Of a stretch of DNA of 5,865 bases, positions 1-5,865 are shown one piece after another. Below the pieces are notes generated by a model. That model was given only the letters and a program-made list of their open reading frames with translations, did not search any database and was not told where the DNA came from. Source of the stretch: Minisyncoccota bacterium (lineage in GTDB: Bacteria; Patescibacteria; Paceibacteria; UBA9973); the NCBI GenBank assembly GCA_028696935.1, contig JAQVGE010000065.1:1-5865 (forward strand), in the 5' to 3' direction. Each line of letters begins with the position of its first letter. Position 1 is the first letter of the stretch. Both the position numbers and the translations under genes were made by a program.

Positions 1-2032
1 AAAAAGTGAAGGAACTGTTGTCATGGCCACTGCGGTTATTTCAAAAAGTAACAAAGGTAACCCTGGTTACTTTAATTTAACCGTTGAATATTTAGAAAAA
101 TTTTATGCTTCTGGAAAAATTCTTGGTGGACAATACAACAAAAGAGAGGGTCGTCCTAGTGACCAAGCAATCTTAGCAGCTCGGGTTATCGATAGAACTT
201 TGAGACCTCTTTTTAATCAACAAATAAAAAATGCAGTTCAAGTTATTGTGACAGTTATTGCAATTGGTAAAGCTGACCCAAAAACTTTGGGAATCAACGC
301 AGCTTCAATCGCCCTTCATTTATCAGATATCCCTTGGAATGGACCAATCGGTTCTGTTCACATCAGTAAAGGAAAGGGAGAAAATGAGATAAAAATAAAC
401 AACTATTTACCAAATGGAGATGAGGCTGTCTACGATCTTGATTTACTTATTTGTGGAAAAGACAAAACAATCAACATGATTGAATCCATGGCCTTTGAAT
501 TAGATGAAGAAGAAATGGGTAAGTGTTTTGATTTAGCTTCAGTAGAAATTTCAAAATGGGAAGAGTTCCAAAAAAATATTCACAAAGAGTTAGGTAAAGA
601 TAAAATTGAAATTAAAGAAGTTTCAATTGAAGAAAAGGCTCTTGATATTTTCAATCAAAAAATTAAACCAACGGTTGATGAAAACGTCTGTGGAAGAGAG
701 AGTAAAAAACTTATGGCAGAAGCAGAATCCACCTGGAAAGAATTACTTGAAGAAATTTACCCAAATGAAGACAATGACACAGAAAGAGAAGTAGCTGAAG
801 ATTATTTCCATGATTATTTAGACCGAAAATTCCACGAGATGGCTCTCCTAGAAGGTAAAAGAGCTGACAATCGAGCTTTTGATGAAATTAGAAAATTGTA
901 CGCTAAAGCCGGAGGAATATCTGAAACACTTCATGGCTCTGGAATCTTCTATCGTGGAGAGACTCACGTTCTATCTGTCTTAGCTTTAGCTGGACCTGAC
1001 GATGCTCAGTTAATAGAAGGTATGGAGTTTCAATCAAAGAAACGTTTTATGCATCACTATAATTTTCCACCTTATTCCGCTGGTGAAACTGGACGCGTTG
1101 GTGGTATAAATCGTCGAGAAATGGGTCATGGATTCTTAGTTGAAAAAGCTTTAACTCCAGTCATTCCAGATAAAAATTCTTTCCCTTATACAATTAGAGT
1201 TGTTTCTGAGTCTACGGCTTCAAATGGTTCAACTTCCCAAGCATCAATTTGCGCTTCAACTCTTGCTTTAATGGATGGTGGAGTTCCTATTAAAACACCT
1301 GTCGCTGGAATTTCTGTTGGCTTAATGGCTGACCAGAAAGATAAAAATAAATATGCTCTTTTGACTGACATTCAAGGACCAGAAGATCATTATGGTGATA
1401 TGGACTTCAAGGTGGCTGGAACCAAAAATGGAATTACGGCTATTCAGCTGGATATAAAGGTTGATGGGGTTGAAATAAATATTTTAAAAGAAGCTCTTAT
1501 CAAAGCCAAAGAAGCTAGACTAAAAATTATAGAAGAAATAGAAAAAGAAATTAAAGAACCTCGACCAGAAATTTCTCCTAATGCTCCAAAAATTTTATCA
1601 ACCAAAGTTAAAAAGGATCAAATCGGGATGATAATTGGGCCTGGAGGAAAAACAATTAACGCAATCAGAGAAGCAACCAGCACTGAAATAACGATTGAAG
1701 AAGATGGGACGGTGTTTGTCACTGGTAAAAATGGTGGAGCAGAAGGAGCAATAAAAATGATTGAAGAAATGACCCATGAATACAAGATTGGGGACACCGC
1801 CCAAGCAACAGTTGTAAAATTAATGGATTTCGGAGCGTTTGTTAGAATTGGACACGATACAGAAGGACTTGTCCACATATCTGAAATTGCCCCATTTCGC
1901 GTAGAGAAAGTTTCTGATATTCTTAAAGAAGGAGACATTGTCCCTATCAAAGTAATTAAAACCGATGAAAAAGGACGTCTCAGTTTCTCCATAAAAGCAG
2001 CTGATGAAAATTTCTTTAAAAAGGAAAAATAA
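1..2032 (+). CDS. pnp: Polynucleotide phosphorylase (PNPase), 5'-truncated by the window edge
   Basis: PNPase is a cytoplasmic, trimeric 3'-to-5' exoribonuclease that uses phosphate to degrade RNA to nucleoside diphosphates. The reading frame is open to the left edge: the codons before the ATG at base 23 read SEGTVV, which continues the family's first beta-strand. That ATG is therefore internal, and roughly 25-30 N-terminal residues are missing. Numbering from it, the first RNase PH core carries KREGRPSD (40-47) and DRTLRPLF (57-64). A helical linker spans about 215-285. The second, catalytic RNase PH core (about 288-505) has FYRGETH, HHYNFPPYSAGETGR (344-358), the Arg-Arg pair in NRREMGHG (363-370), SNGSTSQAS and GDMDFKVAGT (458-467) with its acidic catalytic residues. 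A KH domain (about 523-582) shows the GPGG loop at 539-542, and an S1 domain (about 588-658) follows. Only about ten residues follow S1, so there is no long degradosome-type tail. In many bacteria rpsO lies just upstream; that region is not visible here. Confidence 0.97.
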   Translation, partial: KSEGTVVMATAVISKSNKGNPGYFNLTVEYLEKFYASGKILGGQYNKREGRPSDQAILAARVIDRTLRPLFNQQIKNAVQVIVTVIAIGKADPKTLGINAASIALHLSDIPWNGPIGSVHISKGKGENEIKINNYLPNGDEAVYDLDLLICGKDKTINMIESMAFELDEEEMGKCFDLASVEISKWEEFQKNIHKELGKDKIEIKEVSIEEKALDIFNQKIKPTVDENVCGRESKKLMAEAESTWKELLEEIYPNEDNDTEREVAEDYFHDYLDRKFHEMALLEGKRADNRAFDEIRKLYAKAGGISETLHGSGIFYRGETHVLSVLALAGPDDAQLIEGMEFQSKKRFMHHYNFPPYSAGETGRVGGINRREMGHGFLVEKALTPVIPDKNSFPYTIRVVSESTASNGSTSQASICASTLALMDGGVPIKTPVAGISVGLMADQKDKNKYALLTDIQGPEDHYGDMDFKVAGTKNGITAIQLDIKVDGVEINILKEALIKAKEARLKIIEEIEKEIKEPRPEISPNAPKILSTKVKKDQIGMIIGPGGKTINAIREATSTEITIEEDGTVFVTGKNGGAEGAIKMIEEMTHEYKIGDTAQATVVKLMDFGAFVRIGHDTEGLVHISEIAPFRVEKVSDILKEGDIVPIKVIKTDEKGRLSFSIKAADENFFKKEK

Positions 2033-2040
2033 AAAACAAA

Positions 2041-2952
2041 ATGGAAGAAGAAAATAAACAACCAAACAACAACTCGAAAATAAATCCCAAAAATATTCAC
2101 ACCTATATGTCGGATATGGCTGATGTGGTACGTGAAAATGAAATGTCGGTTATTAAAGTCGCGATGGCTGAACAACGCAGTCGAGAGAGGGGGGATTATT
2201 ATGAAAGAAATAAAGAAACCCCAAAAAAGAAATTCTTGTTCGTCTTGGGTGGTTTATTTATTATTCTAATTGGGGTTTTTGCATCTTATTTTTTGATTCA
2301 AAAAGCCAAAGAAAAAAATGCTCCTGTTGAAATAGTAAAAACAATTATACCCTTAATCTCCTATGATAATTCTGTTGAACTAGACGCAACTCTCATAACC
2401 AACAAGATAGATCTCTCAAATCTTATAAATCCAGAAATTAAGTCAGGTGAAACACCTAACACAATTAAGGCCTTCTTTTTAAATCAAAAAACAGAAGAAT
2501 CAAAAACCCAAATGGGCTTATCTTCATTGCTTAAAACGATGAACATCACAACTGCTCCGGGCTCACTCACAAGATCTTTTTCTGAAGAATATATGATTGG
2601 AACTTATGCAACAACCAACCCTTCTGATAAATCTCATTTATTTTTGATGATAAAAATAAATGATTACGAACCAGCTTTTGCCGGAATGTTAGAATGGGAA
2701 AAAACAATACTTGGTGATTTATTTAGTTTCTTCCAGATTAATATCAAAGAAAAAGACAACTATCTTTTTGAAAAAACTTTTAAAGATATTATGATAAAAA
2801 ATAAAGATGTCAGAGTTCTCTATGATGACAACAATCAAGGAGTTCTCTATTACTTCTTTCCGAGCAAAGAACACTTGGTTATTACTGACAACCAAGAAGC
2901 CATCGAAGAAATTATTACAAGAATCCTTGTCGGTCAAACAAAACCACAATAA
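2041..2952 (+). CDS. Single-pass membrane protein of unknown function, Parcubacteria-type
   Basis: This 303-residue protein has no function I can name. A hydrophilic N-terminal part (1-61) contains the segment IHTYMSDMADVVRENEMS (19-36), followed by a basic, acidic-rich stretch. A lysine cluster (62-64) precedes one hydrophobic segment at about 65-86, which looks like an uncleaved membrane anchor. The rest (about 90-303) is probably outside the membrane, by the positive-inside rule. It contains AFAGMLEWEKT (212-222) and, near the end, HLVITDNQEAIEEIITRI. From memory, similar N-terminal and AFAGMLEWE segments recur in hypothetical proteins of Parcubacteria, but I could not check this. The start lies 8 bases after the pnp stop, so co-transcription with pnp is likely. 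The only purine-rich candidate, AAGGA at 2021-2025, is 15 bases from the ATG, too far for a normal ribosome-binding site. The next ATG would remove the TYMSD region, so I keep this start. Confidence 0.88.
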   Translation: MEEENKQPNNNSKINPKNIHTYMSDMADVVRENEMSVIKVAMAEQRSRERGDYYERNKETPKKKFLFVLGGLFIILIGVFASYFLIQKAKEKNAPVEIVKTIIPLISYDNSVELDATLITNKIDLSNLINPEIKSGETPNTIKAFFLNQKTEESKTQMGLSSLLKTMNITTAPGSLTRSFSEEYMIGTYATTNPSDKSHLFLMIKINDYEPAFAGMLEWEKTILGDLFSFFQINIKEKDNYLFEKTFKDIMIKNKDVRVLYDDNNQGVLYYFFPSKEHLVITDNQEAIEEIITRILVGQTKPQ

Positions 2953-2981
2953 AAATTATTAATTTAACAAAATATAAAAAT

Positions 2982-3341
2982 ATGAATATAGAAACACTTA
3001 AAGAAAAATTACAAGAGGAGAAAAAAAGGTTAGTTGAAGAGTTAGGAGCAATGGGTAAAATTGTTAATGAAGAAACTGGAGACTGGGAAGCTTCCCCAGA
3101 AGCTGAAATGAATTCTCAAGAAGTACAAGATGAAGCTGATATGGCTGAAAGAGCAGAGGATTTTGAAGAAAGATCTAGTAAGGTAAACCTATTGGAAAAA
3201 AGATTACAAGATATCAATCAAGCCCTAAACGAAATAGAAACCGATAAATATGGAGTTTGTAAAACTTGTGGTAAAAATATTGAAGAAGACCGTCTTATAG
3301 CTAATCCTGCGGCTCAAACTTGTAAAGAGTGTATGGAGTAG
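2982..3341 (+). CDS. DksA/TraR-family C4 zinc-finger protein (probable RNA polymerase-binding regulator)
   Basis: The protein has 119 residues, shorter than E. coli DksA (151) and longer than TraR-type proteins (about 70). Residues 1-25 and about 56-87 are rich in Glu, Lys and Leu and should form the two arms of a coiled coil. Between them lies DEADMA (50-55), matching the DxxDxA tip motif that in DksA reaches into the RNA polymerase secondary channel. The C-terminal zinc finger has Cys93, Cys96, Cys114 and Cys117 in a C-x2-C-x17-C-x2-C arrangement, followed only by Met-Glu, so DksA's extra C-terminal helix is absent. By family analogy it tunes transcription initiation, possibly with (p)ppGpp; that is inferred. 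It sits 29 bases after the membrane-protein gene in an almost pure A/T gap with no Shine-Dalgarno site. It is the last gene before a strong terminator. A general DksA/TraR or YteA-like name is safer than dksA. Confidence 0.92.
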   Translation: MNIETLKEKLQEEKKRLVEELGAMGKIVNEETGDWEASPEAEMNSQEVQDEADMAERAEDFEERSSKVNLLEKRLQDINQALNEIETDKYGVCKTCGKNIEEDRLIANPAAQTCKECME

Positions 3342-3345
3342 TAAA

Positions 3346-3386
3346 AAAATAAAAACCTCGCGATCTAGTCGCGAGGTTTTTATTTT
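3346..3386 (+). terminator. Strong Rho-independent terminator after the dksA-like gene
   Basis: A perfect inverted repeat pairs 3346-3363 with 3369-3386 (18 bp) around the 5-base loop TCTAG. The GC-rich core is CCTCGCGA/TCGCGAGG, and the right arm runs straight into TTTTTATTTT. It begins 4 bases after the TAG stop of the dksA-like gene and should end the pnp-membrane protein-dksA transcript. The A-rich left flank would give a U-tract on the other strand too, but no minus-strand gene lies nearby to need it. Confidence 0.93.
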
Positions 3387-3412
3387 GTCAAAAATTTTTA
3401 TCGAGTTATAAT
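3385..3412 (+). promoter_or_regulatory. Near-consensus sigma-70-type promoter for comM, predicted leaderless
   Basis: TTGTCA at 3385-3390 (5 of 6 matches to the -35 consensus) and a perfect TATAAT at 3407-3412 are separated by 16 bases. Only six bases (3413-3418) separate the -10 box from the comM ATG at 3419. A normal start point 6-8 bases after the -10 would fall at 3418-3420, on the start codon itself. The -35 box overlaps the last bases of the preceding terminator's T-tract, so the two signals share sequence. The placement of +1 is inferred, not observed. Confidence 0.75.
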
Positions 3413-3418
3413 TACCCC

Positions 3419-4999
3419 ATGTCCTTCTCAAGAATTTATTCAGCTCAAACCCACTTACTAAGAGGAAAAATTGTAACTGTGGAAGTTGATATCACGAATG
3501 GTACTTTGCATGCATTTACTCTAGTTGGCCTTCCCGACAAGGCTGTTGATGAATCAAAAGACCGAATGAGTTCAGCTCTAAAAAATTCAGGCTTTAATTC
3601 TCCTAAAAATCAAAACCAAAAAATAGTTATTTCTCTTTCTCCAGCTGATCTTAAAAAAGAAGGTCCTTATTTTGATTTAGCTATCGCCTTAGCTTATTTA
3701 TTGTCAGCTGAAGAAATAGAATTTGACCCTGAAAACAAAATCTTCTTAGGAGAATTATCACTCAATGGGGAACTACAGCCAATCAAAGGGGCTTTACCTT
3801 TGGTTGAGGAAGCCAAACGTCTTGGTTTTAAAGAAGTCTTTTTGCCTATCAAAAATGCTTCTGAAGCTAGTTTAGTAGATGATATAACTATCTATGGGGC
3901 AAAAAACTTAAAAGAAGTTATCGATCATATCTCTTTTCCCAAAAAAGACAAAAAGGGTAATCCAATAGAAAATGAAAAACCAAAACTAAAACCTGAACCA
4001 AAAACAGAGATAGTTTATAAAGAAAGATTAGATGGTTTAGATTTTTCAGATATTCGTGGACAAGAAGCTGCAAAAAGGGGACTTGAAATTGCGGCTGCGG
4101 GTGGTCACAACATCGCTATGTCTGGACCTCCAGGAACAGGAAAGACGATGTTGGCTCGAGTTTTTTCACAAATCTTACCAGAATTAAAGAAAGATGATAT
4201 TTTAGAAATTACAGGAATCCATTCTATTGTTGGGTTGCTAGAAGACACCCTTGTCACAGAGCCTCCCTTTAGGGCTCCACACCACACCGCAAGTTATGTC
4301 TCTATGATTGGAGGAGGTGTTAATCCAAAACCAGGAGAAGTAACTTTAGCTCATCGAGGGGTTCTTTTCTTAGATGAATTTCCAGAATTTGAAAAAAGAG
4401 TTATCGAATCACTCCGTCAACCACTTGAAGATAATCTAGTTTCAATCTCCCGTGCTCGTGGTTCAGCAATTTTCCCCTCAAACTTTATTTTGATTGCAGC
4501 AATGAACCCGTGCCCATGTGGTAATAAAGGTAATAAACAAAAAGAATGCATTTGTAAACCCCTAGACCTCGACCGTTATAAAAGAAAATTATCAGGACCA
4601 ATTGTCGACCGAATTGATATTTGGGTTAATGTAGGACCGGTTGATTTTGAAAAATTAGGGGAGAATGATTCTCGGGCTGAAAAAACGAGCGTCATAAAAG
4701 AAAGAGTTAAAAAAGCTCGAGAAATTCAAACAAAAAGATTTAGTTCTATTCAAAGTGGAGCACGAAAAATAAACACAAATAGTGAAATGAATGTAAAAGA
4801 TTTGGCTATTTATGCACCTCTTTCTAGAGAAGTTAAAGATTTATTAAATGAAAGTGCTAAACAACTTCAGCTTTCTGCCCGAGCCTACCACAGAATCATT
4901 AAACTTGCCCGCACCATTGCTGATTTAAATGAAAGCGAAAACATCTCATCTTCTCATATTTTAGAAGCTCTCCAATATAGGCCGAGAGAAAATAGTTAA
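3419..4999 (+). CDS. comM: ComM/YifB-family AAA+ ATPase (Mg-chelatase-like), natural transformation helicase
   Basis: Characterised ComM (Vibrio cholerae) is a hexameric helicase that drives branch migration when incoming single-stranded DNA recombines into the chromosome. This 526-residue protein has the full family layout. The N-terminal Lon-like/ChlI domain (about 1-170) includes TVEVDITNG, VGLPDKAVDESKDR and SPADLKKEGPYFDLAIALA. A charged Lys/Pro/Glu-rich linker covers about 174-200. In the AAA+ domain, Walker A is GPPGTGKT (236-243), PFRAPHHTAS lies at 283-292, Walker B is VLFLDE (315-320), and LSGPIVDRID is at 391-400. A C-terminal Mg_chelatase_C domain (about 425-522) carries SARAYHRIIKLARTIADL. 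Cysteines 365, 367, 377 and 379 form a CxC...CxC cluster within the AAA+ part, kept in many YifB proteins but lost in E. coli, and may bind metal. The ATG matches the family start (MSxS...), and nothing upstream resembles a Shine-Dalgarno site. It has its own promoter and terminators on both sides, so it is probably monocistronic. Confidence 0.96.
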   Translation: MSFSRIYSAQTHLLRGKIVTVEVDITNGTLHAFTLVGLPDKAVDESKDRMSSALKNSGFNSPKNQNQKIVISLSPADLKKEGPYFDLAIALAYLLSAEEIEFDPENKIFLGELSLNGELQPIKGALPLVEEAKRLGFKEVFLPIKNASEASLVDDITIYGAKNLKEVIDHISFPKKDKKGNPIENEKPKLKPEPKTEIVYKERLDGLDFSDIRGQEAAKRGLEIAAAGGHNIAMSGPPGTGKTMLARVFSQILPELKKDDILEITGIHSIVGLLEDTLVTEPPFRAPHHTASYVSMIGGGVNPKPGEVTLAHRGVLFLDEFPEFEKRVIESLRQPLEDNLVSISRARGSAIFPSNFILIAAMNPCPCGNKGNKQKECICKPLDLDRYKRKLSGPIVDRIDIWVNVGPVDFEKLGENDSRAEKTSVIKERVKKAREIQTKRFSSIQSGARKINTNSEMNVKDLAIYAPLSREVKDLLNESAKQLQLSARAYHRIIKLARTIADLNESENISSSHILEALQYRPRENS

Positions 5000-5026
5000 A
5001 AGATTTTAATTATAAAAATTAAAGAC

Positions 5027-5061
5027 AAAACAAAAAACCAGCTAAGCTGGTTTTTTGTTTT
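5027..5061. terminator. Bidirectional intrinsic terminator between convergent genes
   Basis: Bases 5027-5042 pair perfectly with 5046-5061 (16 bp) around the loop TAA. The core is CCAGC/GCTGG, with AAAACAAAAAA on the left and TTTTTTGTTTT on the right, so each strand has a T-tract after the hairpin. It serves comM on the plus strand, ending 28 bases earlier, and the M23 peptidase gene on the minus strand. The outermost base pair uses base 5061, the last base of that gene's stop codon. Confidence 0.92.
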
Positions 5062-5865
5062 TAATAAACAGGAGGACGAACCGTTGATCCATTACTATTT
5101 ATAACCTCAAAATGAAGGTGTGGTCCAGTTGAACGACCAGTGTTTCCCATTTTACCAATTAATTGACCTTGTTTTACGCTTTGCCCCAAAGAAACACTAA
5201 CTGATCCGAGGTGAGCATATTTTGTCTTCATTCCATTTGGGTGTTCAATCGTAATATAGTTTCCATAACGTCCACCACAACTAGAATTTCCTTCTTTACA
5301 ATAATTAACAACTTTAATAACTTTTCCAGACGCTGAAGCAACAATAGAAGTTCCTCGGCTATTCCCAATATCAACTCCGTAGTGGAACGTTCCCCATCTT
5401 GAACCATAAGGGGATGTAATTCTTCCAACAGCCGGCTTAATAAAGTATCCTGAAGGAGCCTTGGTATTAGAAGACACAGAGGTGGTCTTACTTGAAGAAG
5501 AAGTCTTTCCTACTGTTTTAATAATACCGTTTGGTACAAAAAGAATATCACCTTCTTTTAAAATACTGTCTTTGTTTATTCCATTAAAGACAAGCATATC
5601 GTCTAAATCTGCATCATAGCTATTTGCGATTTTACTTAAATTATCTCCCTTTTTAACGATGTGTTTAACTCCTGTAACCGGCAAAATATTAAGTTTTTGT
5701 CCAATCTTAATACTACTACCAGATAATTTATTCTCCCAACGAATAGTATTTTGAGAAACATCAAAATCTTCAGCAATCTGAGAAAGAGTATCTCCTTCCT
5801 TAACCTCATAGACAGTAATTCCTCCAGTTGAAATATTTTCAATTCCACTTCCAGCAAAAAAGTCC
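5061..5865 (-). CDS. Secreted LysM-LysM-M23 (LytM) peptidoglycan endopeptidase, 5'-truncated by the window edge
   Basis: M23 metallopeptidases cut peptide cross-links in peptidoglycan, and LysM repeats bind its glycan chains. The frame stays open to base 5865, so the N-terminus, including any signal peptide, lies outside. A shorter reading from a TTG at 5682-5684 would split the LysM region and is not the start. In the 267 visible residues, LysM 1 spans about 18-62 (YEVKEGDTLSQIAEDF) and LysM 2 about 67-111 (HIVKKGDNLSKIANSY). A Ser/Thr/Lys-rich linker covers 118-138, and the M23 domain runs from about 139 to the end. The zinc and catalytic residues are all present: H161 and D165 (HYGVD), H218 (YAH) and the H249-H251 pair (HLH). 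The enzyme is therefore probably active, unlike degenerate EnvC/NlpD-type activators. Cys189 and Cys196 flank a short insertion and could form a disulfide. It converges with comM and shares its terminator; its promoter is outside the window. Confidence 0.95.
   Translation of the reverse strand, partial: DFFAGSGIENISTGGITVYEVKEGDTLSQIAEDFDVSQNTIRWENKLSGSSIKIGQKLNILPVTGVKHIVKKGDNLSKIANSYDADLDDMLVFNGINKDSILKEGDILFVPNGIIKTVGKTSSSSKTTSVSSNTKAPSGYFIKPAVGRITSPYGSRWGTFHYGVDIGNSRGTSIVASASGKVIKVVNYCKEGNSSCGGRYGNYITIEHPNGMKTKYAHLGSVSVSLGQSVKQGQLIGKMGNTGRSTGPHLHFEVINSNGSTVRPPVY

Noticed and set aside
23..25. ATG at base 23 as the true start of pnp
   Set aside because: The frame is open upstream to the window edge, and the preceding codons (SEGTVV) continue the conserved first strand of the PNPase core, so this Met is internal.
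606..794. Short plus-strand frame inside pnp
   Set aside because: It is an out-of-frame Lys-rich translation within the PNPase helical region; the main frame is clearly coding there.
1618..2175. 185-codon open frame on the minus strand across the pnp 3' end
   Set aside because: It lies antisense to the KH and S1 domains of pnp and the start of the next gene, its product is a Phe/Ile/Ser-rich shadow translation, and it has no recognisable motif.
2973..2978. TATAAA just before the dksA-like ATG as a second leaderless promoter
   Set aside because: Only three bases separate it from the ATG, so +1 would fall at or inside the start codon, and no -35 box is found at the right distance.
2964..2992. 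Possible promoter TTAACA-N17-TATAGA at the dksA-like gene
   Set aside because: The -10 box would lie inside the coding sequence and the transcript would lack the ATG. In such A/T-rich sequence this match is expected by chance, and co-transcription from upstream explains expression.
5682..5684. TTG as start of the M23 gene
   Set aside because: The same frame extends upstream through a complete first LysM repeat to the window edge, so this codon is an internal Leu.
5636..5857. 73-codon minus-strand frame near the right edge
   Set aside because: It is a shifted frame of the LysM region; the correct frame gives two clean LysM repeats continuous with the M23 domain.
1..5865. CRISPR array, insertion sequence, tRNA, riboswitch or phage system
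   Set aside because: I saw no direct-repeat array, transposase, tRNA cloverleaf or long structured leader; gaps between genes are at most about 80 bases and are filled by terminators or A/T-rich spacers.

Overview
The window is AT-rich and densely coding. It reads as chromosomal DNA of a bacterium of the Candidate Phyla Radiation (Patescibacteria), most likely a Parcubacteria-type lineage. That placement is an inference from the style of the proteins: a lysine/glutamate/isoleucine-rich PNPase, a single-pass membrane protein of a type I associate with Parcubacteria, a short DksA/TraR-like protein and a LysM-M23 peptidase with a cysteine-bearing insertion. The tiny intergenic gaps and the absence of recognisable Shine-Dalgarno sites fit the same picture. 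The standard genetic code fits, because no in-frame TGA is needed in any gene. I see no tRNA, rRNA, CRISPR array, insertion sequence or prophage element.

Layout: (1) bases 1-2032, plus strand, polynucleotide phosphorylase (pnp), cut at its 5' end by the window; (2) 2041-2952, plus strand, a membrane-anchored protein of unknown function, 8 bases after pnp; (3) 2982-3341, plus strand, a DksA/TraR-family zinc-finger protein; (4) a strong intrinsic terminator at 3346-3386 closing this three-gene run; (5) a near-consensus promoter at 3385-3412 that starts inside the terminator's T-tract and fires almost exactly at the ATG of (6) comM/yifB at 3419-4999, plus strand; (7) a 16-bp-stem bidirectional terminator at 5027-5061; (8) 5061-5865, minus strand, a LysM-LysM-M23 peptidase, convergent with comM and cut at its 5' end by the window.

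Functionally, the first block combines RNA turnover (PNPase), an unknown inner-membrane protein and a probable RNA-polymerase-binding regulator. comM forms its own transcription unit and suggests processing of incoming DNA during natural transformation. The minus-strand gene is a cell-wall enzyme and belongs to a different transcription unit. No gene exceeds its family norm in an obviously novel way. The most notable signals are the apparently leaderless comM transcript, the Shine-Dalgarno-free starts and the uncharacterised membrane protein coupled to pnp.
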